Shown here: one piece after another, positions 53,901-64,000 of the stretch
Position numbering within the stretch: the stretch's first letter is position 1
How the letters are laid out: each line of letters begins with the position of its first letter
From: Nymphaea colorata
Lineage: Eukaryota > Streptophyta > Magnoliopsida > Nymphaeales > Nymphaeaceae
Direction of reading: 5' to 3'
DNA: 64,000 nucleotides
Assembly: GCF_008831285.2 (NCBI RefSeq)
Contig: NC_045142.1
Coordinates: forward strand, 1,929,001-1,993,000
Program-made: the position numbers and the translations under genes
The notes under the pieces: generated by a model
Told to the model about the DNA's origin: nothing
What the model saw: the letters and a program-made list of their open reading frames with translations, nothing else
Databases searched by the model: none

Positions 53901-54095
53901 TATGCATGAATACTACATGGTGGATGCCATTTAATATAGATAGAAATATTTCAATGAAATACAAAGAATATAATTTATATGGAAAATGTGAAAATATAAA
54001 CAAATGGACATTGGTGTACGCTTCCTCATATCAGTTCAATGACATGAAGTTGTTGCCAATAGCGTCTTATGCTTTATTGAGTCACCAAAAAAATA
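50940..54095 (-). repeat. Dispersed repeat family, copy E
   Basis: Reverse copy aligning with copy A 1815-4770. The 50940-51480 part matches copy A 4240-4760, showing that the family extends to that end. It stops abruptly at 54095 where SDR exon sequence begins. A minus-strand frame 50996-51217 (starts MLKWNDISSQSTKDI) is better preserved than its copy A counterpart but has no recognised domain. Confidence 0.75.
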
Positions 54096-54102
54096 CGAAG
54101 AG

Positions 54103-54273
54103 TATTCAGAAGAAGTGCTTTCTCGCACTCCTCTGTGTCGAATTGGAAAGCCTCAAGAAGTTTCTCCTTTGGTAGCATTCCTCTGCTTACCAGCTGCTTC
54201 TTACATTACTGGCCAAGTCATTGTAGTCGATGGAGGAATGACAATCAATGGCTTCTTGGCTTTGATGGACTAA
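54103..54273 (+). pseudogene. Orphan last exon of tropinone-reductase-like SDR, copy 2
   Basis: This 171-nt 5'-truncated copy of the exon at 19066-19254 reads [34 protein letters not shown] with Gln for the first Arg, and [10 protein letters not shown], ending LALMD and TAA (54271-54273). The first 18 nt of the exon and its acceptor are replaced by repeat copy E. Downstream DNA follows the copy 1 locus to about 55790. Confidence 0.8.
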
Positions 54274-55790
54274 AGTCTGAAGTTCTTTACAATATTTAGA
54301 GATGTACATTACCAGATACTCTTGGAACATAATGACACCATCTTTCCTAAAGAAAAACATGGTATTCTTGGAACACCACGTTCTTATTAAACACCATTTA
54401 GGCAAACTTGCTTATACTCAAATAACACTTTTTATTTCTTTTCATGTGAATTTTGAGAGTTAATGAGAAGAGATGGACGATGAGATATTTGTCTTAATAG
54501 TTGGTTATTAACATGTGTGTGTGTGTGTAACCAGTTGCTTTCACTCTTATACAACATCTTCAAGTGCATCAGAATGAACAACTTTAGTAGATTAATGAAT
54601 AATAATAAGACATTTAGCCTTTTCGGTTTGACTCCCATCAACTTTGTTGCTGCATTTCTAGTTGCACAGTAGATGAAGACAAGTTGCTGACCAAAAGTCC
54701 TTTTCTCGATGAACAACAGACGAACAAAAAGACTTGAAAGATGAAATTTTACTATCATTAAATCAGACGAGTTGCTTCAACCATAGAAAAGATAGCACTA
54801 TTAAATCAGATGAGTTGTTTCAAGTTTCAACCATAGAAAAGATAACATTTCACTACTATTAAATCAGACGAGTTGCTTCAACCATGGTTCTATGTATATG
54901 TACATGTGTGTGTGTGTGTGGTTGAAGAAAGGATTTTTTTTTCTCTAATTGTCTTCATTGGAACCTATTGCCAGACTTTGAAAGCATTTTCCAAAATATT
55001 TGTCAGGAATGGCGTTATAATTTGAAAGACTCATATCCTTCGGAGTTCTACCTGAGAAATTGGGTTGCAAATGGATGGGATCCAATGGTAGGGTTTGGTT
55101 GTCTTTTCGTTTCATTGAATCCCACCCCACCGGCTTTTCAACTTACCTTGGATCTTTGCCAGATCTGACCCGTTTTTTTTCTCCCTGGGGGATGAAAAAT
55201 TCTAAAATGAAACAGAGATGGTAAATATTTCATCAAATAAGGATTGCATCTGGTCGACCACACAAACTTTTGTAAACTAGAAGTATGCTTCCTCCGGTAT
55301 GACCCGACGCCAGTTTTTTAGATTCAAATCTGGGTCTAAGCCACCGGATTGATGCGTGTGAAACTGGTTCATGTTCCCTACTTTCCACTAATTTGGGGAG
55401 CCGAACCATGGGAATTCAAATGGCTTAGGTTCTAAACACATATTCAATAAAACCACCAAAATCAGATCAAATTATTAAAAGTAGATCATTTTTAGTATTC
55501 AAATTTTCTCTCAAGCTTTTGATTCAAACCTGAGCATAAATCCAAAGAAAATATAGAACCTAGATAAATTCTGAATATTACATAAACATTAGTCAACTGG
55601 GCAGCAAGGCAGCTCACTAGAAAAGAGTTTGAAATTTGAGTTGCCATGGCAGCTGCCAAGCCTGCCATGCTTCTTTACTATGAAATTGAAAGGTGTATTC
55701 ATAATTTCACTTAAGTCTCAACATCTTTGGACTCCAAAGGCAATGAAAAAGAAAGAGGGTCTCAACTTCTTACTCGTCCAATAGGTTCCT
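54274..55790 (+). repeat. Segmental duplication, member 2
   Basis: Same-orientation partner of 19255-20808, ending at the AGGTTCCTT site where the GC/AT mosaic element begins. An open frame at 54968-55168 (MPDFESIFQNICQEWRYNLK) is unrecognised; its counterpart in member 1 is interrupted. Confidence 0.8.
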
Positions 55791-55969
55791 TCTCGACCTG
55801 GGTGTCCGGTCGGGCCGTCGACAGTACCTAGTACCTAGCCCGGTATGGGTCCGAGTTGGAGAACCCGAGTTCGGCCACGATCGAGCAGGCTCGGATCGGC
55901 TCGACAGGGGCCCGATCTGACCAGATAAATTTCAAATAATATTTTTTATTATCAATAATTTATATTTTA
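55791..55969 (+). mobile_element. Left end of the GC/AT mosaic element hosting the tandem array
   Basis: Begins CTCGACCTGGGTGTCCGG directly after AGGTTCCTT, the position at which H5 begins in the duplicated locus (20809). It therefore derives from the same insertion, diverged. The tandem array starts inside it at about 55970; its right end lies beyond the window. Confidence 0.6.
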
Positions 55970-56458
55970 TTACTTAAAATATATTTTATATTTAAAAATT
56001 TATTCTATATTTTAAAAATAATTTTTTATTGTAACCGGGTCAAGCTAGGCTAGGACCGAGTTTCAGGAACCCAAGCTATTTGTGGGCGCCGGGCCAGGCC
56101 GCTGGCGGGGGGCCGATACCTGGCCCGTGACGGGCCCAGCTTGGCAATGTTAAAAAAGCATTTTTTATTATTTTTAAAATTTAAAAATATATATTTTATT
56201 TTTTAAAATATAATTTATATTTAAAAATTTATTTTATAATATAAAAAAAATTATTGTAACCAGGCCGGCCCGGCCTGGTGCCCACTCCTGGCCCGAGTTC
56301 GAGTTTCGGACATCGGGCATGCCGGATCCAGTTCTTACGGTGCCAAGCAGGCCGATGCCCTTCCTTCCGCTCAGTGGCGGAGCGGGGCCACTTGTACGAG
56401 AAGGAAAAGTAAAAATAAAATAAAATGTCACTATGTAAATGAAGCAAATTTAAAAGGA

Positions 56459-56902
56459 TTGAAGGTCAGGAAGACCGGGAAAGCGCGGACATACCGTGCC
56501 CTGTTTGCCGCGGACATCCCTGACCACGCAGAGCACGAGGAGCCAGAGGAACCACCAGCGAATCGCCCCGCTAATATCCCGACTGCCCCAACTCAACCGG
56601 AGAAGACCTTCCTTGAGACACTCGAGGAAGAAATGCGGCAGGCAGACCAAATCTACCAAGGGAGCCGATGGGAGATGGATGTCCCCCTGACTCCGGAACC
56701 CGAGCCACTACCTTGGATAGAGGACCTAGCCCAGGTGGCCGTAGAGGAGCTCGCCCGCATACAAGATACAGAGCCCCAAGAGGAAAGACCGATACTGGCG
56801 GTCTTGCGGGAACAATGGAGGACCTCCATTGCTTTCGACGTCGACCCACCCCCACCGGAAGAAGAGCATAAGGTCAACCAAACCTACCAACAGGACCCCT
56901 GA
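56459..56902 (+). pseudogene. Array unit 1 open frame, shortened
   Basis: Frame starts at TTG, not ATG, reading KVRKTGKARTYRALFAADIP, with central LEEEMRQADQIYQGSRWEMD. A missing G in CAACAGGACCCC (others have CAACAGGGACCCC) near 56892 ends it early. No domain recognised; acidic and proline-rich. Confidence 0.6.
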
Positions 56903-57898
56903 AGGTATTCCTACCCGGGAAGGATTGGCTCGTCTCCTCCTCAGAATGGGGACGAATAGATCGAACCAGGAGATGATCATGGGCTTGGCCTGACGCAATG
57001 ATTGAAAGAAATAACTCTCCGAGGTCCGAATATAAAATTCCATATGACCAAAGCAACGAGCAAATACCATTCATGGGAAGATTTTGGCAAGAGTTATCAT
57101 TGTGCCAAAATATGAATATCCGGATACGTTCATAAGAAGGAACACAAGACATGTATCTAATTGACGTTATTTTATCAAAAAAGTTAATTTTTTCTATAGT
57201 TAAAATCTTGTTATAAGAGCTGTTCATTTTTTTATTATTATAAAACATCATTAAACTCAAAAGATAAATAACTTAGTATATGGTTTCCCTCAAATTGTTT
57301 TAGCATCCAATCTAATGGCAATTTAACGGGTCCGATTAGTCAATTTGTGGGTATTGTGGGATCCAGTAAATTTGCTTCATTTACATAGTGACATTTTATT
57401 TTATTTTATTACTTAAAATATATTTTATATTTAAAAATTTATTCTATATTTTAAAAATAATTTTTTATTGTAATCGGGTCAAGCTGGGCTACGCCCGAGT
57501 TTCTGGAACCCAAGCTATTTGTGGGCGCCGGGCCAGGCCGCCGGCGGGGGGCCGATACCTGGCCCGTGATGGCCCGAGCTTGGCAATGTTAAAAAAACTT
57601 TTTTTATTATTTTTAAAATTTAAAAATATATATTTTATTTTTTAAAATATAATTTATATTTCAAAATTTATTTTATTATATAAAAAAAAATTATTGAAAC
57701 CAGGCCGGCCCGGCCTGGTGCCCACTCCTGGCCCGAGTTCGAGTTTCGGACATCGGGCATGCCGGATCCAGTTCTTACGGTGCCAAGCAGGCCGATGCCC
57801 TTCCTTACGCTTACTGGCGGAGCGGGGCCACTTGTACGTGAAGGAAAAGTAAAAATAAAATAAAATGTCACTATGTAAATGAAGCAAATTTAGAAGGA

Positions 57899-58417
57899 TT
57901 GAAGGTCAGGAAGACCGCGAAAGCGCGGACATACCGTGCCCTCTTTGCCGCGGACATCCCTGACCACGCAGAGCACGAGGAGCCAAAGGAACCACCAGCG
58001 GATCCCCCCGCTAATATCCCGACTGCCCCAACTCAACCGGAGAAGACCTTCCTTGAGACACTCGAGGAAGAAATGCGGCAGGCAGACCAAATCTACCAAG
58101 GGAGCCGATGGGAGATGGATGTCCCCCTGACTCCGGAACCCGAGCCACTACCTTGGATAGAGGACCTAGCCCAGGTGGCCGTACAGGAGCTCGCCGGCAT
58201 ACAAGACACAGAGCCCCAAGAGGAAGGACCGATACTGGTGGTCTTGCGGGAACAATGGAGGACCTCCATTGCTTTCGACGTCGACCCACCCCCACCGGAA
58301 GAAGAGCATAAGGTCAACCAAACCTACCAACAGGGACCCCTGAAGGTATTCCTACCCGGGAAGGATTGGCTCGTCTCCTCCTCAGAATGGGGACAAATAG
58401 ATCGAACCTGGAGATGA
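57899..58417 (+). pseudogene. Array unit 2 open frame, full length (172 codons)
   Basis: Longest form of the repeated frame, ending PGKDWLVSSSEWGQIDRTWR and TGA. It has no ATG start in frame near the beginning, no splice structure and no known domain. Compared with unit 5, 13 codons change the amino acid and only 2 are silent, so there is no sign of selection to keep the protein. Probably a fossil coding piece, perhaps from a retrotransposon, amplified passively. Confidence 0.6.
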
Positions 58418-59340
58418 TCATGGGCTTGGCCTGACGCAATGATTGAAAGAAATAACTCTCCGAGGTCCGAATATAAAATTCCATATGACCAAAGCAACGA
58501 GCAAATATCATTCATGAGAAGATTTTGGCAAGAGTTGTCCTTGTGCCAAAACATGAATATCCTGATACGTTCATAAGAAGGAACACTAGACATGTATCTA
58601 ATTGACGTTATTTTATGAAAAAAGTTAATTTTTTCTATAGTTAAAATCTTGTTATAAGAGCTGTTCATTTTTTTATTATTATAAAACATCATTAAACTCA
58701 AAAGATAAATAACTTAGTATATGGTTTCCCTCAAATTGTTTTAGCATCCTAGGCTAATGACAATTTAACGGGTCCGATTAGTTAATTTGTGGGTATTGTG
58801 GGATCCAGTAAATTTGCTTCATTTACATAGTGACATTTTATTTTATTTTATTACTTAAAATATATTTTATATTTAAAAATGTATTCTATATTTTAAAAAT
58901 AATTTTTTACTGTAACCGGGTCAAGCTGGGCTAGGCCCGAGTTTCAGGAACCCAAGCTATTTGTGGGCGCCGGGCCAGGCCACCGGCGAGGGGCCGATAC
59001 CTGGCCCGTGACGGCCCGAGCTTCGCAATGTTAAAGAAGCATTTTTTATTATTTTTAAAATTTAAAAATATATATTTTATTTTTTAAAATATAATTTATA
59101 TTTAAAAATTTATTTTATTATATAAAAAAAATTTATTGTAACCAGGCCGGCCCGGCCTGGTGCCCACTCCTGGCCCGAGTTCGAGTTTCGGACATCGGGC
59201 ATGCCGGATCCAGTTCTTACGGTGCCAAGCAGGCCGATGCCCTTCCTTCCGCTCAGTGGCGGAGCGGGGCCACTTGTACGTGAAGGAAAAGTAAAAATAA
59301 AATAAAATGCCACTATGTAAATAAAGCAAATTTAGATGGA

Positions 59341-59858
59341 TTGAAGGTCAGGAAGACCAGGAAAGCGCAGACATACCGTGCCCTCTTTGCCGCGGACATC
59401 CCTGACCACGCAGAGCACGAGGAGCCAGAGGAACCACCAGCGGATCATCCCGCTAATATCCCGACTGCCCCAACTCAAACGGAGAAGACCTTCCTTGAGA
59501 CACTCGAGGAAGAAATGCGGCAGGCAGACCAAATCTACCAAAGGAGCCGATGGGAGATGAATGTCCCCTGACTCCGGAACCCGAGCCACTACCTTGGATA
59601 GAGGACCTAGCCCAGGTGGCCGTACTGGAGCTCGCCCGCATACAAGACACAGAGCCCCAAGAGGAAGGTCCGATACTGGCGGTCTTGCGGGAACAATGGA
59701 GGACCTCCATTGCTTTCGACGTCGACCCACCCCCACAGGAAGAAGAGCATAAGGTCAACCAAACCTACCAACAGGGACCCCTGAAGGTATTCCTACTCGG
59801 GAAGGATTGGCTCGTCTTCTCCTCAGAATGGGGACGAATAGATCGAACCAGGAGATGA
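59341..59858 (+). pseudogene. Array unit 3 open frame, frameshifted
   Basis: A missing C in GATGTCCCCTGAC (others GATGTCCCCCTGAC) near 59563 breaks the frame, giving two overlapping pieces 59341-59571 and 59550-59858. Confidence 0.6.
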
Positions 59859-60794
59859 TCATGGGCTTGGCCTGACGCAATGATTGAAAGAAATAACTCT
59901 CCGAGGTCCGAATATAAAATTCCATATGACCAAAGCAACGAGCAAATACCATTCATGGGAAGATTTTGGCAAGAGTTGTCCTTGTGCCAAAATATGAATA
60001 TCCTGATACGTTCACAAGAAGGAACACAAGACATGTATCTAATTGATGTTATTTTATGAAAAAAGTTAATTTTTTCTATAGTTAAAATTTTGTTATAAGA
60101 GCTGCTCATTTTTCTATTATTATAAAACATCATTAAACTCAAAAGATAAATAACTTAGTATATGGTTTCCCTCAAATTGTTTTAGCATTCTAGGCTAATG
60201 ACAATTTATGATCAATTTAACGGGTCTGATTAGTCAATTTGTGGGTATTGTGGGATCCAGTAAATTAGCTTCATTTACATAGTGACATTTTATTATAATT
60301 TATTACTTAAAATATATTTTATATTTAAAAATTTATTTTATATTTTAAAAATAATTTTTTATTGTAACCGGGTCAAGCTGGGGTAGGCCCGAGTTTCAGG
60401 AACCCAAGCTATTTGTGGGCGCCGGGCCAGGCCGCCGGCGGGGGGCCGATACCTGGACCGTGACGGCCCGAGCTTCGCAATGTTAAAAAAGCATTTTTTA
60501 TTATTTTTAAAATTTAAAAATATATATTTTATTTTTTAAAATATAATTTATATTTAAAAATTTATTTTATAATATAAAAAAAAATTTTATGGTAACCAGG
60601 CTGGCCAGGCCTGGTGCCCACTCCTGGCCCGAGTTCGAGTTTCGGACATCGGGCACGCCGGATCCAGTTCTTACAGTGCCAAGCAGGCCGATGCCCTTCC
60701 TTCCGCTCAGTGGCGGAGCGGGGCCACTTGTACGTGAAGGAACAGTAAAAATAAAATAAAATGTCACTATGTAAATGAAGCAAATTTAGAATGA

Positions 60795-61286
60795 TTGAAG
60801 GTCAGGAAGACCGGGAAAGCGCGGACATACCGTGCCCTCTTTGCCGCGGACATTCCTGACCACGCAGAGCACGAGGAGCCAGAGGAACCACCAGCGGATC
60901 CCCCCGCTAATATCCCGACTGCCCCAACTCAACCGGAGAAGACCTTCCTTGAGACACAAGAGGAAGAAATGCGGCAGGCAGACCAAATCTACCAAGGGAG
61001 CCGATGGGAGATGGATGTCCCCCTGACTCCGGAACCCGAGCCACTACTTTGGATAGAGGACCTAGCCCAGGTGGCCGTACAGGAGCTCGCCCGTATACAA
61101 GACAAAGAGCCCCAAGAGGAAGGACCGATACTGGCGGTCTTGCGGGAACAATGGAGGACCTCCATTGCTTTCGACGTCGACCCACCCCCACCGAAAGAAG
61201 AGCATAAGGTCAACCAAACCTACCAACAGGGACCCCTGAAGGTATTCCTACCCGGGAAGGATTGGCTCGTCTCCTCCTCAGAATGA
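60795..61286 (+). pseudogene. Array unit 4 open frame, premature stop
   Basis: The tryptophan codon in SSSEW is TGA (61284-61286), truncating the frame by nine codons. The unit also carries AQ-like changes in the ETL-EEE region (ETQEEEM). Confidence 0.6.
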
Positions 61287-62224
61287 GGACGAATAGATCG
61301 AACCAGGAGATGATCATGGGCTTGGCCTGACGCAATGATTGAAAGAAATAACTCTCCGAGGTCCGAATATAAAATTCCATATGACCAAAGCAACGAGCAA
61401 ATACCATTCATGGGAAGATTTTGGCAAGAGCTGTCCTTGTGCCAAAATAATACGTTCATAAGAAGGAACACAAGACATGTATCTAATTGACGTTATTTTA
61501 TGAAAAAAGTTAATTTTTTCTATAGTTAAAATCTTGTTATAAGAGCTGTTTATTTTTTTATTATTATAAAACATCATTAAACTCAAAAGACAAATAACTT
61601 AGTATATGGTTTCCCTCAAATTGTTTTAGCATGTTAGGCTAATGACAATTTAACGGGTCCGATTAGTCAATTTGTGGGTATTGTCGGATCCAGAAAATTT
61701 GCTTCATTTACATAGTGACATTTTATTTTATTTTATTACTTAAAATATATTTTATATTTAAAAATTTATTCTATATTTTAAAAATAATTTTTTATTGTAA
61801 CCGGGTCAAGCTGGGCTAGGCCCGAGTTTCAGGAACCCAAGCTATTTGTGGGCGCCGGGCCAGGCCGCCGGCGGGGGGCCGATACCTGGCCCGTGAGGGC
61901 CCGAGCTTGGCAATGTTAAAAAAGCATTTTTTATTATTTTTATATTTTAAAAATATATATTTTATTTTTTAAAATATAATTTATATTTAAAAATTTATTT
62001 TATAATATAAAAAAAATTATTGTAACCAGGCCGGCCCAGCCTGGTGCCCATTCCTGGCCCGTGTTCGAGGTTCGAACATCGGGCATGCCGGATCGAGTTC
62101 TTACGGTGCCAAGCAGGCCGATGCCCTTCCTTCCGCTCAGTGGCGAAGCGGGGCCACTTGTACGTAAAGGAAAAGTAAAAATAAAATAAAATGTCACTAT
62201 GTAAATGAAGCAAATTTAGAAGGA

Positions 62225-62743
62225 TTGAAGGTCAGGAAGACCGGGAAAGCGTGGACATACCGTGCCCTCTTTGCCGCGGACATCCCTGACCACGCAGAGC
62301 ACGAGGAGCCAGAGGAACCACCAGCGGATCCCCCCGCTAATATCCCGACTGCCCCAACTCAACCGGAGAAGACCTTCCTTGAGACACTCGAGGAAGAATT
62401 GCGGCAGGCAGACCAAATCTACCAAGGGAGCCGATGGGAGATGGATGTCCCCCTGACTCCGGAACCCGAGCCACTACCTTGGATAGAGGACCTAGCGCAG
62501 GTGGCCGTACAGGAGCTCGCCCGCATACAAGACACAGAGCCCCAAGAGGAAGGACCGATACTGGCAGTCTTGCGGAAACAATGGAGGACCTCCGTTGCTT
62601 TTGACTTCGACCCACCCCCACCGGAAGAAGAGCATAAGGTCAACCAAACCTACCAACAGGGACCCCGGAACGTATTCCTACCCGGGAAGGATTGGCTCGT
62701 CTCCTCCTCAGAATGGGGACGAATAGATCGAACCAGGAGATGA
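62225..62743 (+). pseudogene. Array unit 5 open frame, full length (172 codons)
   Basis: Same length as the unit 2 frame, with 13 replacement and 2 silent codon differences. Begins at TTG and ends EWGRIDRTRR then TGA. Confidence 0.6.
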
Positions 62744-63661
62744 TCATGGGCCTGGCCTGACGCAATGATTGAAAGAAATAACTCTCCGAGGTCCGAATAT
62801 AAAATTCCATATGACCAAAGCAACGAGCAAATACCATTCATGGGAAGATTTTAGCAAGAGCTGTCCTTGTGCCAAAATATGAATATCCGGATACGTTCAT
62901 AAGAAGGAACACAAGACATGTATCTAATTGACGTTATTTTATGAAAAAAGTTAATTTTTTCTATAGTTAAAATCTTGTTATAAGAGCTGTTCATTTTTTT
63001 ATTATTATAAAACATCATTAAACTCAAAAGATAAATAACTTAGTATATGGTTTCCCTCAAATTGTTTTAGCATCCTAGGCTAATGACAATTTGACGGTTC
63101 CGATTAGTCAATTTGTGGGTATTGTGGGATCCAGTAAATTTGCTTCATTTACATAGTGACATTTTATTTTATTACTTAAAATATATTTTATATTTAAAAA
63201 TTTATTCTATATTTTAAAAATAATTTTTTATTGTAACCGGGTCAAGCTGGGCTAGGCCCGAGTTTCAGGAACCCAAGCTATTTGTGGGCGCCGGGCCAGG
63301 CCGCCGGCGGGGGGCCGATACCTGGCCCGTGACGGCCCGAGCTTCGCAATGTTAAAAGAGCATTTTTTATTATTTTTAAAATTTAAAAATATATATTTTA
63401 TTTTTTTAAATATAATTTATATTTAAAAATTTATTTTATAATATAAAAAAACATTATTGTAACCAGGCCGGCCCAGCGTGGTGCCCATTCCTGGCCCGAG
63501 TTCGAGGTTCGGACATCGGGCATGCCGGATCCAATTCTTATGGTGCCAAGCAGGCCGATGCCCTTCCTTCCGCTCAGTGGCGAAGCGGGGCCACTTGTAC
63601 GTGAAGGAAAAGTAAAAATAAAATAAAATGTCACTATGTAAATGAAGCAAATTTAGAAGCA

Positions 63662-64000
63662 TTGAAGGTCAGGAAGACCGGGAAAGCGCGGACATACCGT
63701 GCCCTCTTTGCCGCGGACATCCCTGACCACGCAGAGCACGAGTTGCCAAAGGAACCACCAGCGGATCCCCCTGCTAATATCCCGACTGCCCCAACTCAAC
63801 CGGAGAAGACCTTCCTTGAGACACTCGAGGAAGAAATGCGGCAGGCAGACCAAATCTACCAAGGGAGCCGATGGGAGATGGATGTCCCCCTGACTCCGGA
63901 ACCCGAGCCACTACCTTGGATAGAGGACCTAGCGCAGGTGGCCGTACAGGAGCTCGCCCGCATACAAGACACAGAGCCCCAAGAGGAAGGACCGATACTG
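63662..64000 (+). pseudogene. Array unit 6 open frame, cut by window end
   Basis: Open to the last base of the window. It has HELPKEPP in place of HEEPEEPP. Whether it is complete cannot be seen. Confidence 0.5.

Larger units (their letters stand above)
55970..64000 (+). repeat. Tandem array of about 1.44-kb units (5.6 copies)
   Basis: The anchor TTACTTAAAATATATTTTAT recurs at 55970, 57409, 58851, 60303, 61736 and 63172, giving periods of 1439, 1442, 1452, 1433 and 1436 bp. Each unit contains, in order: AT-rich, GC-rich, AT-rich and GC-rich blocks of the mosaic element, then a cassette of about 990 bp bounded by 37-bp inverted repeats (in unit 2, 57856-57892 and 58809-58845). The cassette holds a GC-rich open frame of about 172 codons and an AT-rich tail. 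Units are very similar, about 97 percent between the unit 2 and unit 5 frames by hand count, so expansion is recent. The array continues past the window. Confidence 0.92.

Noticed and set aside
58418-58808. Organelle-derived insertion in the array tail
   Set aside because: The AT-rich tail looked plastid-like in composition, but I could not match it to any plastid or mitochondrial gene by eye.
56234-64000. Multiple minus-strand open frames in the tandem array
   Set aside because: They overlap the GC-rich plus-strand frame and mosaic blocks in all units. High GC lowers stop frequency in every frame, and none has a recognised domain or splice structure.
55970-64000. Array as a CRISPR or ribosomal DNA repeat
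   Set aside because: Units are 1.44 kb with no short repeat-spacer pattern, and no rRNA-like conserved blocks are visible. The DNA is plant nuclear.

Overview
The window is nuclear DNA from a flowering plant. The evidence is GT-AG introns, a five-exon tropinone-reductase-like short-chain dehydrogenase (SDR), remnants of plant-type families (methylsterol monooxygenase, DUF761, Copia retrotransposons), and many hAT-like non-autonomous elements with 8-bp target-site duplications (TSDs). The species cannot be named from the sequence. Only one gene looks intact: the SDR at 21502-25706 (+), whose five exons join in phase into a 267-residue protein with all catalytic residues. Almost everything else is repeats or broken gene copies.

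Layout. 1-4770: copy A of a dispersed repeat family (five copies, A-E), with a 177-bp tandem duplication. 4786-5803: a segment with a decayed Copia gag. 6023-6450: a 214-bp tandem duplication. 7170-10262: six truncated DUF761 gene ends in alternating orientation, forming three palindromes inside a larger one. 11564-13060: methylsterol monooxygenase pseudogene 1, split by a hAT-like element. 13667-15950: fold-back element F1, itself carrying a hAT-like insertion. 15951-18715: repeat copy B with another hAT-like insertion. 19066-19254: orphan last exon of an SDR. 21502-25706: the intact SDR gene, with a hAT-like element in intron 4. 25707-29247: no recognisable gene. 29248-29868 (-): monooxygenase pseudogene 2. 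29998-30807 (-): Copia 3' end (RNase H, polypurine tract, LTR). 30808-34648: repeat copy C. 34649-36254: fold-back element F2. 38622-38730 (-): SDR exon-4 relic. 39800-40735: second Copia gag segment. 40876-45117 (-): repeat copy D, an inverted partner of C. 46002-49793: fold-back element F3 with about 1.85-kb arms. 50940-54095 (-): repeat copy E. 54103-54273: second orphan SDR last exon. 55970-64000: a tandem array of about 1.44-kb units that runs off the window.

How the parts relate. The SDR and monooxygenase relics show that a small gene neighbourhood was duplicated and then broken up by transposons. The block from 19083 to about 20808 is repeated at 54107 to about 55790. The two monooxygenase pseudogenes are inverted copies sharing a stop codon. 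The tandem array begins inside the second copy of a small GC-rich terminal-inverted-repeat element that stands alone at 20809-21060. Four long hairpin-forming structures (DUF761 palindromes, F1, F2, F3) plus the C/D inverted pair make the window unusually rich in inverted repeats, and these are the best candidates for an undescribed biology here, for example small-RNA source loci. All alignments were made by eye, so identity levels are qualitative.
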